From contig NZ_BATB01000038.1 of the NCBI RefSeq assembly GCF_000466965.1, forward strand, positions 1 through 36,939: a stretch of 36,939 nucleotides of DNA, in the 5' to 3' direction. The notes under the pieces are model-generated. The model ran no database searches. It was not told the origin of the DNA and saw nothing but the letters and a program-made list of their open reading frames with translations. The stretch's first letter is position 1. Each line of letters opens with the position of its first letter. This stretch comes from Limimaricola cinnabarinus LL-001 (GTDB lineage: Bacteria > Pseudomonadota > Alphaproteobacteria > Rhodobacterales > Rhodobacteraceae). The position numbers were made by a program, and so were the translations under genes. Positions 8,251 through 16,226 of the stretch are shown piece by piece.

Positions 8251-8963
8251 GTCTCGCGGCCCTCCTCGGCCTGTTCGGATCGGGTCTTGGCGATGTTCTC
8301 CACCGCGGTTTCGAGGTGATGGCGCAGCGCCGCCGCCGTGGCGGCCGCGTCGCGCGCCTTGAGGGCGCGGACCACCTCCTCGTGCTGGCGCAGCGTGCGC
8401 GAACGGTCCGGCTTGCGCTGCGACGAGATGAAGCGCGCGCGCCAGAGCCGGGCGTTGTATTGCCGCTGGGTCTGCGCCAGCGGCCGGTTGCGGCTGGCGG
8501 TCACGATCGCCTCGTGAAAGGCCATGTCGCGGCGAAAGAAGGTGAGCGGCTCGTCGGTTTCGGAGCCCTCGACCATCTCGCGACAGATCCGCTCGATCTC
8601 GGCGATCTCGGCATCTGTGCCGTTGCGGCAGGCCTGTTCGCCGGCCAGCGCCTCGATCGCGCCCAGCACCGAGAGGTTCTGCTCCAGCGTTTCGAGATCC
8701 GGGTCGGCCACGAAGGGGCGGCGGGTCGGCGAATAGACCACCAGCTCCTCGGCCTCGAGGATGCGCAACGCCTCGCGCAGCGGCGTGCGGCTGATCCCCA
8801 GAGCCTCGGCGAGGTCACGCTCGCGGATCGGGGCGCCGGGGGCGAGCTTGGCCAGAAGGATCAGCTCGCGCAGCCTCTCGGCCACCTCGTCGCACAGCGT
8901 CTTGCGACCCGAGATCGGCGCCATTTCGGCGAGGCTCTTCGACAGGTCGGTCTCTTGGGTCAT
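8247..8963 (-). CDS. GntR family regulator, FCD subfamily (module B)
   Basis: The 238-residue regulator has a winged HTH (LAPGAPIRERDLAEALGISRTPLREAL, about residues 40-68) and an FCD domain with the metal/ligand-binding pattern RRDMAFHEAIV and RQHEEVVRAL followed by a final HHLETAV helix. The ATG at 8963 has AAAGGA at 9 nt. It sits inside the operon, 13 bp after the keto-deoxy-acid dehydratase gene and overlapping pdxA2, so it is probably autoregulated with the cluster. The palindrome at 14149-14164 is of the UxuR/ExuR type (TTGG-N4-CCAA) and is its best candidate operator. The inducer is probably the pathway acid or its keto-deoxy product, by analogy with other FCD regulators. Confidence 0.88.
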   Translation of the reverse strand: MTQETDLSKSLAEMAPISGRKTLCDEVAERLRELILLAKLAPGAPIRERDLAEALGISRTPLREALRILEAEELVVYSPTRRPFVADPDLETLEQNLSVLGAIEALAGEQACRNGTDAEIAEIERICREMVEGSETDEPLTFFRRDMAFHEAIVTASRNRPLAQTQRQYNARLWRARFISSQRKPDRSRTLRQHEEVVRALKARDAAATAAALRHHLETAVENIAKTRSEQAEEGRET

Positions 8964-8976
8964 GGTCGTGTTCCTT

Positions 8977-9894
8977 TCAACGCCCCCAGCGCAGCACGAT
9001 GGGGTCGAGGGGCCGCAGCAGGCCGATCAACTCGGCGCGGGTCTCGGGCGCGAGCGGCGGCACCGGGTGGCGGCAGAACTCCGAGCGGATCACCCCGCCC
9101 TCGACCATCGCCGCCTTGGCCGCGCGAAAGCCGCATTGCCGGTTCTCGTGGTTGATCGCGGGCAGGATGCGGGTGTAGCCCGCCATCGCCCTCTCGCGGT
9201 CGCCCGCACGATGCGCCGTCACCACCTCGCGGATCAGTTCGGGGATCATCGCCGAACACATGGTGCCCGAAGCGCCCGCGTCGAGATCGGCGAGCATGGT
9301 GATCCCCTCCTCACCATCGAGAGGGCTGAGGATCGCCTCGCCGCCTTGGGCGATGAGCGCGCGCAGCTTGGTCGCGGCACCGGTGCATTCGATCTTGAAA
9401 TGCCGCACCATCTCGATCTCGCGCGCCATCCGCACCAGAAGCGGCACCGGCAGGTCGACGCCCGAGAGCGGCGCGTCCTGCAGCATGATCGGGATGCCGA
9501 CCTCGCCCACGCGGGCGAACTGCTCATAGCATTGCTCGGCCGTGCCCTTGAGGAGCGCGCCGTGATAGGGCGGCATCATCATCACCGCGACGGCGCCGAG
9601 ATCGCGCGCCAGCCGCGCCCGCTCCACCACGATAGGTGTCGCGTAGTGCGAGATCGTGACGATCACCGGCAGCCGGCCTGCGAGGTGTTCGAGGCAATGC
9701 CGCGTCAGCGTCTCGCGCTCCGCGTCCGAGATCAGGAACTGCTCGGAGAAGTTGGCGAGGATGCAGACGCCGTCGGCGCCCTGATCGACAATGCAGTCGA
9801 GCACGCGCGACATGCCCGGCAAATCGAGACTGCCATCCGCGTTGAAGGGGGTGGGGGCGACCGGCCATGCGCCGGTCAGGGTTTCGGGTCTCAT
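8977..9894 (-). CDS. DHDPS/NAL-superfamily protein, likely 2-keto-3-deoxy-L-arabinonate (pentonate) dehydratase
   Basis: This 305-residue TIM-barrel protein belongs to the pyruvate-dependent DapA/NanA superfamily. The Schiff-base lysine is K167 (RHFKIE). The usual catalytic Tyr 28 residues earlier (YN motif) is replaced by Gln139 in IMLQDAPLSGV. That change, with DGVCILANFSEQF, MMPPYHG, LDGEEGITMLADLDAGA, ENRQCGF and the ending LDPIVLRWG, matches what I remember of L-2-keto-3-deoxyarabonate dehydratases, which dehydrate and decarboxylate the keto-deoxy-pentonate to alpha-ketoglutarate semialdehyde. The ATG at 9894 has GAGGAG at 9 nt; the long upstream frame is an artefact of overlap with the preceding gene. 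It follows the RhmD-like dehydratase by 4 bp, which supplies the expected substrate. An aldolase role is the main alternative. Confidence 0.8.
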   Translation of the reverse strand: MRPETLTGAWPVAPTPFNADGSLDLPGMSRVLDCIVDQGADGVCILANFSEQFLISDAERETLTRHCLEHLAGRLPVIVTISHYATPIVVERARLARDLGAVAVMMMPPYHGALLKGTAEQCYEQFARVGEVGIPIMLQDAPLSGVDLPVPLLVRMAREIEMVRHFKIECTGAATKLRALIAQGGEAILSPLDGEEGITMLADLDAGASGTMCSAMIPELIREVVTAHRAGDRERAMAGYTRILPAINHENRQCGFRAAKAAMVEGGVIRSEFCRHPVPPLAPETRAELIGLLRPLDPIVLRWGR

Positions 9895-9898
9895 GGGT

Positions 9899-11074
9899 TC
9901 ACTCCTCGATCCGGAAGTTGTGGAGATGCCGGTCGCTGATCGAGATGCCCAGACCCGGCATGTCGTCGTCGAGCTGCAAAAAGCCGTCCTTCGCCTCCGG
10001 GTCGCCCTCGAAGATGTAGTAGAACAGCTCGTTGCCGACCTCGACGTCGAAGACCGGGAAGTATTCGGCGATGGGGCAGTTCGCATTGGCCATGCTCAGG
10101 TGATAGTTGTGCATCTGCCCCGCATGCGGGATCACCGGCACCTGGAACGCCTCGGCGATGGCGTTGATCTTCTGCGCCGCGGTGATGCCGCCCACGCGGT
10201 TGGTGTCGTATTGCAGCACGCTGACTGCGCCGCGGCGCAACAGGTCGGCGCAGCCCATCACCGAGAACTCGTGCTCACCGCCCGAGATCGGCACGATGTT
10301 CATGGCATTGAGCTCGGCATAGCCCGCCACGTCGTCGGCGATCACCGGCTCCTCGAGCCAGCGCGGTTCGTATTTCGCGAGCTTGGGCAGCATCCGCTTG
10401 GCGTAGTCGAGGGTCCAGCCCATGTAGCATTCGAGCATGAGATCGTTGTCCCAGCCGATCACCTCGCGCAGCGCCTCGACGCGCTTGAGGTTCTCGCGCA
10501 TGCCCGGCATCCCGTCCTTGGGGCCATAGCCAAAGCGCGACTTGTAGGCGGTGTAGCCGTGGGTCATGGCCTCTTCGGCCTCGGCCTGCATCGCGGCGAT
10601 GTCGCGGGCATAGAGCTTGGAGTAGTAGACCGGGATCTTTTCCTTGGTGCGGCCGCCCAGCAGCTTGAAGACCGGTTTGCCGGTGAGCTTGCCCATCGCG
10701 TCCCAGATCGCGATGTCGATCGCCGAGATCGCGGTCATGCCGATGCCCTTGCGGCCCCAGGCATGGGTGCGGCGATACATCTTTTCCCAGATATAGGCAT
10801 AGTCGAACGGGTCCTCGCCGATCACCAGCGGCGCGTACCAGTCGTCGATCGCCTTTTTGACCACCGTGGGGGCCAGTGCCGCGTTGCCGATGCCGACGGT
10901 GCCGTCATCGCATTCCACCTCGACGGTCAGCCATTGGTGAAACCGGAACGAGGACATGGCGTCGCCCTTCTCGTAGAGCGCGTCCGAGGCGTTGGTGCAG
11001 AAATTGCCCCGAGGCGGGACGGTCGGCCCGGTCCAGTGCCAGACGCGGGTGCGGATCGAGGTGATCTTGGTCAC
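9899..11074 (-). CDS. RhmD-like acid-sugar dehydratase, enolase superfamily (mandelate racemase group)
   Basis: The 391-residue cytoplasmic enzyme is predicted to dehydrate an aldonate to the 2-keto-3-deoxy acid. It has the N-terminal capping domain and the barrel of the superfamily, and closest resemblance to the L-rhamnonate/L-lyxonate dehydratase type ([11 protein letters not shown] resembles the RhmD WGPHDG loop). Candidate metal ligands are E215 (LMLECYMGW), E241 (WLEEP) and E267 (SGGEHEF). The catalytic dyad is D290 ([10 protein letters not shown]) and H317 (VIPHAG). The first ligand is Glu where Asp is usual. I chose GTG 11074, after AAAGGAG and overlapping the tctA stop as GTGA; no ATG fits. 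With a keto-deoxy-pentonate dehydratase next door, a C5 substrate (L-arabinonate or L-lyxonate) is the best guess; L-rhamnonate is the alternative. Confidence 0.82.
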   Translation of the reverse strand: MTKITSIRTRVWHWTGPTVPPRGNFCTNASDALYEKGDAMSSFRFHQWLTVEVECDDGTVGIGNAALAPTVVKKAIDDWYAPLVIGEDPFDYAYIWEKMYRRTHAWGRKGIGMTAISAIDIAIWDAMGKLTGKPVFKLLGGRTKEKIPVYYSKLYARDIAAMQAEAEEAMTHGYTAYKSRFGYGPKDGMPGMRENLKRVEALREVIGWDNDLMLECYMGWTLDYAKRMLPKLAKYEPRWLEEPVIADDVAGYAELNAMNIVPISGGEHEFSVMGCADLLRRGAVSVLQYDTNRVGGITAAQKINAIAEAFQVPVIPHAGQMHNYHLSMANANCPIAEYFPVFDVEVGNELFYYIFEGDPEAKDGFLQLDDDMPGLGISISDRHLHNFRIEE

Positions 11075-12564
11075 GACGCGATCTCCTTTCGTGTGATCTT
11101 GCGGATGAGGTGGGTGGCCTGCGCGCCAAAGAGCGCGAGCAGGGTCAGCGCGAAGAAGGTGAGCGCGATGGGCCGGGTGAAGAGCATCCACCATTCGCCG
11201 CGAAACATCGCGACCGATTGGCCGAGCCGCTGTTCGACCATGGCGCCCAGCACCAGCCCGATGGCCAGCGAGACGACCGAGAAGCCGTGGCGGATCATCA
11301 GATGGCCGATCACCCCGAAGGCGAGCGCGATGATCACGTCGACCTGCGACTGGCGGATCGCATAGGCGCCGACGATCGAAAACAGGAACACCAGCGGCCA
11401 CAGGATGCGCACCGGGATGGTGGTGATCCGCGCGAAGATCGGCGCGCCGCCCAGGCCCACGGCGATGAAAAGAAGGTTCGCTACCAGAAGTGCCGCGAAG
11501 ATCACGCCGAGGAATTCGCCCTGCTCGGCAAAAAGCATCGGCCCGGGCTGCAGCCCTTGGGTCAGAAGCCCCGCGAGGATGATCGCCGCGGTCGGGCTTC
11601 CGGGAATGCCGAGCGCCAGCGTCGGCACCAGCGAGCCGCCGATGGCCGCGTTGTTGGCCGCCTCCGAGGCGGCGATGCCCTCGATCTCGCCATTGCCGAA
11701 ATTGTCGCGGTTGGGCGACCAGCGCCGCGCCTCGTTGTAGGAGATCATCGAGGCGATGGTCGCGCCCTCGGCGGGCAGCACGCCGATGAAGGTGCCGATG
11801 CCGGTGGAGCGCAACACCGTGGTGCGGATGCGGCGGATGTCGGCCCAGCCGGGCAGCTTGACCGCGCTCATCGCGACGAGGTGGCGCTCTTGGTCGAGCT
11901 GGGTCGATTGGCGCAAGAGCTCGGCGATGCCGAAGATGCCGATCATCACCGGCACGAAACCGATCCCGTCATAGAGCGCATGGGTGCCGAAGGTGTAGCG
12001 TTCGACCCCGGTAAGCAGGTCGACCCCGACCGTGGCGAGCAGCACGCCGAAGGCGCCCGCGATCAGGTTCCTGACCGCCGAGCCGCCGCCGATCGTCGCC
12101 AGCATCGACAGGCCGAACAGCGTCAGGGCGAAGTATTCGGGCGGGCCGAAATCATAGGCCAGCCGCGCCATCAGCGGGGCTGCGACGAAGAGAAACCCGA
12201 TCGATACCAGCCCGCCGAAGGTCGAGGCGATGGTCGCGACGCCGAGCGCGCGCCCCGCTTCGCCGCGCAGCGCCAGAGGATAACCGTCGAGGCAGGTGGT
12301 GGCCGAGGCCGAGGTGCCCGGCGTGTTGATCAAAATCGCGGTGATCGCGCCCGCGAAGGTGGCCGATCCGTAGATCGTCGCCAGAACGACCGTGGCCGAA
12401 ATCGGGTCCATGGTCAGGGTGAAGGGCAGCATCAGCGCCGCGCCGGTGGTGGCGTTGAGCCCCGGCAGAACCCCGATCACCGTGCCCGCCAGCGTCGTGG
12501 CGACGATGAGCAAGAGAAGCTTCGGGTCGCCGAGGGCCAGAAGACCCGAGAGGATATCGCCCAT
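11071..12564 (-). CDS. tctA: Tripartite tricarboxylate transporter large permease TctA
   Basis: This 497-residue integral membrane protein is the large subunit of a TTT importer, driven by an ion gradient and fed by the periplasmic protein TctC. It has about 11-12 hydrophobic segments and typical TctA signatures: [19 protein letters not shown] near the N-terminus, the [20 protein letters not shown] motif and [21 protein letters not shown] around the middle, and [19 protein letters not shown]. It starts 7 bp after the tctB stop and overlaps the dehydratase by 4 bp, so it is in one transcript with the catabolic genes. The transported solute is therefore probably the acid degraded by the downstream enzymes and not citrate. 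Confidence 0.93.
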   Translation of the reverse strand: MGDILSGLLALGDPKLLLLIVATTLAGTVIGVLPGLNATTGAALMLPFTLTMDPISATVVLATIYGSATFAGAITAILINTPGTSASATTCLDGYPLALRGEAGRALGVATIASTFGGLVSIGFLFVAAPLMARLAYDFGPPEYFALTLFGLSMLATIGGGSAVRNLIAGAFGVLLATVGVDLLTGVERYTFGTHALYDGIGFVPVMIGIFGIAELLRQSTQLDQERHLVAMSAVKLPGWADIRRIRTTVLRSTGIGTFIGVLPAEGATIASMISYNEARRWSPNRDNFGNGEIEGIAASEAANNAAIGGSLVPTLALGIPGSPTAAIILAGLLTQGLQPGPMLFAEQGEFLGVIFAALLVANLLFIAVGLGGAPIFARITTIPVRILWPLVFLFSIVGAYAIRQSQVDVIIALAFGVIGHLMIRHGFSVVSLAIGLVLGAMVEQRLGQSVAMFRGEWWMLFTRPIALTFFALTLLALFGAQATHLIRKITRKEIAS

Positions 12565-12571
12565 GTCGCGC

Positions 12572-13036
12572 CTACCCGTAATAGAGGTTGATGAGAAAGC
12601 CGCGCGGAAAGCGGACCTGAAAGGCGGCGTCGAAGAACAGCACCACCACGACAGGCGCCACGAGGCCGAGGGCCAGAAGCACCGGCACCCGCCTTTCGCC
12701 CCAGCACCATGCGAGACCGGCGCAGCCGATCATCAGCGCGAACAGGAAATCGCCGAGCAGCACCAGCCCGCCGAACAGACCGAGCATCAGCACCGAGAGA
12801 TGAAACTCGCGCGGCAGCGCGTCGGGCCGATCGTCCCCCGCATGACGCGCGTGCCACAGGCCAAGGAGCGACAGCGCGATGATGATGCCCGCCACCAGCC
12901 GCGGAAACGCACCCGGCTGAAAGCCCCGGATCAGCATCGGCGGCACGTCCTTGAAGGTGTAGGACCAGCCATAGGCGAGGCCCGCGATCAGCGCGCAGGC
13001 GATCAGCGGCAGGATTGTCGAAAGTCGGGTCCCCAT
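12572..13036 (-). CDS. tctB: Tripartite tricarboxylate transporter small subunit TctB
   Basis: The 154-residue protein has four predicted membrane segments (residues about 8-25, 40-60, 80-110 and 118-140), the usual topology of TctB. It also has the characteristic RGFQPGAFPRLVAGIIIALSL stretch after the first helix. TctB is the poorly conserved small membrane partner of TctA. The start ATG 13036 follows GGAGGAG; the longer open frame upstream is antisense shadow of tctC. It lies 71 bp after the tctC stop and 7 bp before tctA. Confidence 0.88.
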   Translation of the reverse strand: MGTRLSTILPLIACALIAGLAYGWSYTFKDVPPMLIRGFQPGAFPRLVAGIIIALSLLGLWHARHAGDDRPDALPREFHLSVLMLGLFGGLVLLGDFLFALMIGCAGLAWCWGERRVPVLLALGLVAPVVVVLFFDAAFQVRFPRGFLINLYYG

Positions 13037-13107
13037 GACGGTGCTCCTCCCCCGGGGTGAATGGACCGCGACGGCCGCCCCTCCCGGGCGGCGTCCGGCG
13101 GGCCGCC

Positions 13108-14067
13108 TCAGCCGTCGATATAGCCCAGCTCGACCAGCGCCTCGCGCATCCGCGCGACCGACGTGTCCATCTGCGCGCCCCAGACCTCGGCATCCGCGAC
13201 CGAGCTTTCGTCGAGGCCCTGGCTTTCGAGGAATTCGAGATATTCGGGCGATTTCATGCCCTCCATCATCGCCGCGCGGATCTGCTCGACCACCGCGTCG
13301 GGCGTGCCGTCCTTGACGGCGAAGCCGCGCACGGTGGCGAAATCGGCGTCGATGCCAAGATCGGCGGTGGTCGGGGTGTCGGGCGCCGTGGCGAGGCGCT
13401 CCGACCCCATCACGACCATCGGGCAGACCTCGCCCGCGTCGATCTGGGCCACCGCCTCGCCGTAGTTCAGCACCGCGATATCGACATTGCCGCCGACGAG
13501 GTTGGTCAGCAGGTCGCCGCCGCCCTCGAAGGGGATGATGTCGGGCTGTGCCAGCCCCGCCGCCTTGGCGAACATGAAGGCCGAGACGTCGTCGATATTG
13601 GCGACATGGGTGACGCCGTAGGACATCGAGTCCTGCTTCTGGGCGTCGAGGAAGGCCTGCGCACCCTCGTGGACGCCGCATTTGGTCATCAGCACCTGCG
13701 GATCGTTGGTGCCGCGCGCGATCGGGATCAGCCCCTCGGCGCCGCTGGCGCCGTTCTTGGCCTGGGTCACGGCGTGACCGGTGGTCCAGACGAGGATGGT
13801 GTGACCATCGGCGGTCTGACGGTCGAGATACTCCATCGACACGGCGCCCGATCCCCCCTGCCGGCTGGCGATGACCATGTCGGTGTCAAGCACCGGCGCG
13901 ACCGAGGCGATCATCATGCGGGCGGTGGTGTCGGTGCCGCCACCGGCGCCCGAATGCGTGACCACCTCGATGGTGCCGTCCGGATAGGCCTCCTGCGCGA
14001 GGACCGCGACGGGGGCCATGATGGGGGCCGCGATGGTGGCGAGCAGCGCCGTCGTTTTCATCAGCAT
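13108..14067 (-). CDS. tctC: TTT-system periplasmic solute-binding protein TctC (Bug family)
   Basis: The 319-residue binding protein delivers its ligand to TctAB. It has a signal peptide (MLMKTTALLATIAAPIM, predicted cleavage VLA/QEAYPDG). Bug-family features are IEVVTHSGAGGGTDTTARMM (ligand loop), the ASRQGGSG segment, FEGGGDLLTNLVGGNVDIA and the C-terminal PEYLEFLESQGLD. Start ATG 14067 is preceded by AGGGAGGAG; a second ATG two codons in is equally possible. It is the first gene of module B, downstream of a predicted promoter and a perfect palindrome. Bug proteins commonly bind carboxylates, which suits an aldonate ligand. Confidence 0.92.
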   Translation of the reverse strand: MLMKTTALLATIAAPIMAPVAVLAQEAYPDGTIEVVTHSGAGGGTDTTARMMIASVAPVLDTDMVIASRQGGSGAVSMEYLDRQTADGHTILVWTTGHAVTQAKNGASGAEGLIPIARGTNDPQVLMTKCGVHEGAQAFLDAQKQDSMSYGVTHVANIDDVSAFMFAKAAGLAQPDIIPFEGGGDLLTNLVGGNVDIAVLNYGEAVAQIDAGEVCPMVVMGSERLATAPDTPTTADLGIDADFATVRGFAVKDGTPDAVVEQIRAAMMEGMKSPEYLEFLESQGLDESSVADAEVWGAQMDTSVARMREALVELGYIDG

Positions 14068-14117
14068 CTTCAAGTCTCCTCCCTGATTCCCTCTGCACCA
14101 CGCCGGGTGCATTCCAA

Positions 14118-14146
14118 TCGTTAACCGGCCAATTTCGACATGTCAA
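14118..14146 (-). promoter_or_regulatory. Predicted promoter of the tctC operon
   Basis: On the minus strand a perfect TTGACA (14146-14141) is followed after 17 bp by TAACGA (14123-14118). This places transcription start near 14111 and a leader of about 44 nt before tctC. The -10 is a weak match. Confidence 0.45.
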
Positions 14147-14148
14147 AG

Positions 14149-14164
14149 TTTTGGCATGCCAAAA
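14149..14164. promoter_or_regulatory. Perfect 16-bp palindrome, candidate FCD-GntR operator
   Basis: TTTTGGCATGCCAAAA is perfectly symmetric and contains TTGG-N4-CCAA, the pattern recognised by ExuR/UxuR-type FCD regulators. It lies 2 bp upstream of the predicted -35 of the tctC promoter. The regulator encoded at 8247-8963 in the same operon is the likely binder. A second small palindrome, GACATGTC (14137-14144), overlaps the -35. Confidence 0.6.
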
Positions 14165-14352
14165 ATTGCAATCGTCGTGATCAAGATAGTGAAATCCAGG
14201 ATCATGTGCGGACCCTCGCCGCGCTAACGCGGACGGCGGGGGCCACCGCACGGGAAAGAGATGGACCGAATGGCTGGGCGGCGCGTTTGGTGTCCAAGCG
14301 GGGCAGGGGACCGAAGGGCCGCCGCCCGCGCCACATCAGCGAGGATCACGAC

Positions 14353-14529
14353 ATGAGCGAGAGCGAAGACAAGGCCAAGGGTGCCGCGAACAAGACCGTC
14401 GGCGCCGCCAAGGACAAGATCGGCGAGGCCACCGACAACAAGGATCTTCAGAACGAAGGCAAGGCGCAGAAGCTCAAGGGCCACGGCCAGAACCTCAAGG
14501 GCGAAGCCAAGGGCGCGCTCGACGACTGA
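14353..14529 (+). CDS. csbD: CsbD family stress-response protein
   Basis: This 58-residue, highly charged, Lys/Gly/Ala-rich protein has the CsbD repeats (AKGAANKTVGAAKDKIGEAT, then a QKLKGHGQNLKGEAKGA copy). CsbD proteins are small, largely disordered proteins induced in general stress; their biochemical role is unknown. The ATG at 14353 is preceded by GAGG. The open frame extends upstream to 14140, but similarity begins only here. It is transcribed alone between the two sugar-acid modules and ends at a strong hairpin, so it is probably unrelated to them. Confidence 0.88.
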   Translation: MSESEDKAKGAANKTVGAAKDKIGEATDNKDLQNEGKAQKLKGHGQNLKGEAKGALDD

Positions 14530-14535
14530 GACCGC

Positions 14536-14565
14536 ATCGGCGCGCCCCGCTCGGGGCGCGCCGAT
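14536..14565. terminator. Bidirectional hairpin between csbD and the LacI-type gntR
   Basis: A perfect 14-bp GC-rich stem (ATCGGCGCGCCCCG / CGGGGCGCGCCGAT) with a minimal loop exactly fills the space between two convergent stop codons. No long T-run follows. Confidence 0.65.
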
Positions 14566-15576
14566 TCAGCATGGACCGCCGGTGCTGCGCCGCGCCTGCA
14601 CCCGTGCGCCCAGATCGACCAGCGCCGGGCCGGGGTCACGGCCTTCGAGCCGGGCACGGATCATCCGCGCTGCCTCCACTCCCATCTCGAAGCGGTTGGT
14701 GCGCACCGAAGTGAGCGCAGGCTCGGCGGCGTGCATCATCTCTAGATCGTTGAAGCCGCAGATCCCGAGTTGGTCCGGCACGGTGCGCCCCAGACGCATC
14801 GCCTCGAACAGCGCGCCCATGGCGAGATCGTCATTGTTGCAGAACACCGCATCCGTTTCGGGCCGCCGGGCGAGCAGGGCGCGCAGGAGCGCCGCTCCGA
14901 CGCCGACGCTCGAAGGGGTTTCGGTCGTCTCGCAGCGCTCGGGCTCGAAGCGGCTTGCCGCCTCGGCCTCGGCGCGAAACCCCGCGAAGCGGCGTTGCGT
15001 GCGCGGGTCCATCCGCGCGCCGAGAAATCCCGGACAGCGGTAGCCTTGGGCGATCAGGTGCCGGGTCGCCGCCGCCGCCGCGTCGTGATGCGAGAACCCC
15101 ACCATCATGTCGACCGGGTCGGGGCCGATCTCCATGACCTGCACCACCGGGCAATCGGCGCGTTCGAGCAGCCGCCGCGCCGCCGGGGTCTGATCGATGC
15201 CCGCGACGATGAGACCGGCGGGGCGCTGGCGCAGGAACACGCCGAGCAGCTTTTCTTCGGTCGCGGGCTCATAGCGGGTGATGCCGTATTGCACGTCGAA
15301 GCGGGTCTCGGAGAGTTCCTCGTAAAGCCCGGAGAGCACGTCGGTGAAGACTGCGTTGGTGGCCGAGGGGATCAACACGCCGATCACGTCGGCGCGGCCA
15401 GTGGCCAGCGCGCGAGCTGCGGGGTCGGGCACGTAGCCGAGCGCGGAGACGGCCGCGTCGATGCGCGCGCGGGTGTCGGGCTGCACCGTGTCGGGGCGGC
15501 GCAGCGCCCGGCTGACCGTGATCGGCGAGACCCCCGCCTGCGCCGCGACTTCGGCCAAGGTCACCCGTTTCGCCAT
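14566..15576 (-). CDS. gntR: LacI family transcriptional regulator, gluconate GntR type
   Basis: The 336-residue repressor begins with a LacI HTH and hinge (VTLAEVAAQAGVSPITVSRAL, residues 5-25; SALGYVPDPAARALA hinge helix). A periplasmic-binding-protein-like effector domain follows, containing VIGVLIPSATNAVF and the C-lobe FCNNDDLAMGAL and GICGFNDLEMM. Start ATG 15576 matches the family; a frame extension to 15612 would run through the operator. It diverges from gntK, and two palindromic operators of the GntR type lie between them. This, with gluconokinase as the target gene, supports control by gluconate or 6-phosphogluconate. Autoregulation is likely because one operator is about 20 bp from its own start codon. 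Confidence 0.87.
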   Translation of the reverse strand: MAKRVTLAEVAAQAGVSPITVSRALRRPDTVQPDTRARIDAAVSALGYVPDPAARALATGRADVIGVLIPSATNAVFTDVLSGLYEELSETRFDVQYGITRYEPATEEKLLGVFLRQRPAGLIVAGIDQTPAARRLLERADCPVVQVMEIGPDPVDMMVGFSHHDAAAAATRHLIAQGYRCPGFLGARMDPRTQRRFAGFRAEAEAASRFEPERCETTETPSSVGVGAALLRALLARRPETDAVFCNNDDLAMGALFEAMRLGRTVPDQLGICGFNDLEMMHAAEPALTSVRTNRFEMGVEAARMIRARLEGRDPGPALVDLGARVQARRSTGGPC

Positions 15577-15589
15577 TTTGATCCCCCAC

Positions 15590-15619
15590 TTGACGGATGA
15601 CAGCGCTGTCATCTAATGA
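15590..15619 (+). promoter_or_regulatory. Predicted gntK promoter
   Basis: TTGACG (15590-15595) and TAATGA (15614-15619) are separated by 18 bp. The first operator occupies the spacer and the second starts inside the -10, an arrangement suited to repression by GntR. Confidence 0.4.
15596..15613. promoter_or_regulatory. GntR operator 1 (perfect 18-bp palindrome)
   Basis: GATGACAGCGCTGTCATC is perfectly symmetric with the CG centre typical of LacI-family sites. It lies between the divergent gntR and gntK genes. Confidence 0.75.
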
Positions 15620-15631
15620 TAGCGCTGTCAT
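15616..15631. promoter_or_regulatory. GntR operator 2 (16-bp palindrome, one mismatch pair)
   Basis: ATGATAGCGCTGTCAT repeats operator 1 with one asymmetric pair. The centres are 19 bp apart, close to two helical turns, so two dimers or one tetramer could bind on nearly the same face. Confidence 0.72.
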
Positions 15632-15668
15632 CGTAGCCGGGGAGGCGGGCTGCGACAAGGGAGGCGGC

Positions 15669-16226
15669 ATGCGCGAAGGACAGGAACCGGTTCTGGTGAT
15701 GGGCGTGAGTGGCGCGGGCAAAAGCACCGTGGCACGCGGCCTCGCGGAGCGTCTGGGCGGCGTCTATGTCGATGCCGACGATCTGCATCCCGAGGAAAAC
15801 GTCGCCGTCATGGCGCGCGGCGAGCCTTTGACCGACGCGCTGCGCTGGGGCTGGCTCGACGCCGTGGCCGAGACCATGGCCACGACCGAGCCTTTCGCCG
15901 TCGTGGCCTGCTCCGCGCTCAAGCGGGTGTACCGCGACCGGCTGCGCACGCGGCTGGGAGAGTTTCCCATCGTCTATCTCGAAGGCGATCACGCGCTTTT
16001 GCGCGGGCGCATGGCGCAGCGCGAGGGGCATTACATGCCGGTCTCGCTGCTCGACAGCCAGTTCGCGACGCTTGAGCCGCCCGCCCTTGAGGAAGGGGCG
16101 ATCCGCGTCTCCGTGGCACCTTCGCCCGAAGAGGTGCTCGAGGCGGCCTTCACCGCACTTTCATCCCGTCTGCAGGGAGGACCCGATGGGTCCGGGCAGA
16201 CACACACCCCGAGGAGGACATCATGA
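15669..16226 (+). CDS. gntK: Gluconokinase GntK
   Basis: The 185-residue cytoplasmic kinase phosphorylates gluconate to 6-phosphogluconate with ATP, feeding the Entner-Doudoroff or pentose phosphate route. The Walker A motif is GVSGAGKST (12-20). The substrate-binding region VDADDLHPEENVAVMARGEPLTDALRWGWL and the ACSALKRVYRDRLR segment are diagnostic of gluconokinases, as is REGHYMPVSLLDSQFATLEP with the lid. ATG 15669 follows AAGGGAGG; upstream in-frame codons pass through the operators. Its TGA overlaps the dctP ATG (ATGA at 16223-16226), tying kinase and importer into one translational unit. The C-terminal 20 residues extend a little past the usual end, into the dctP ribosome-binding region. 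Confidence 0.94.
   Translation: MREGQEPVLVMGVSGAGKSTVARGLAERLGGVYVDADDLHPEENVAVMARGEPLTDALRWGWLDAVAETMATTEPFAVVACSALKRVYRDRLRTRLGEFPIVYLEGDHALLRGRMAQREGHYMPVSLLDSQFATLEPPALEEGAIRVSVAPSPEEVLEAAFTALSSRLQGGPDGSGQTHTPRRTS

Noticed and set aside
11110..12591. 493-codon plus-strand open frame opposite tctA
   Set aside because: Antisense shadow with His/Arg/Asp/Gly-rich low-complexity composition; tctA has clear family motifs.
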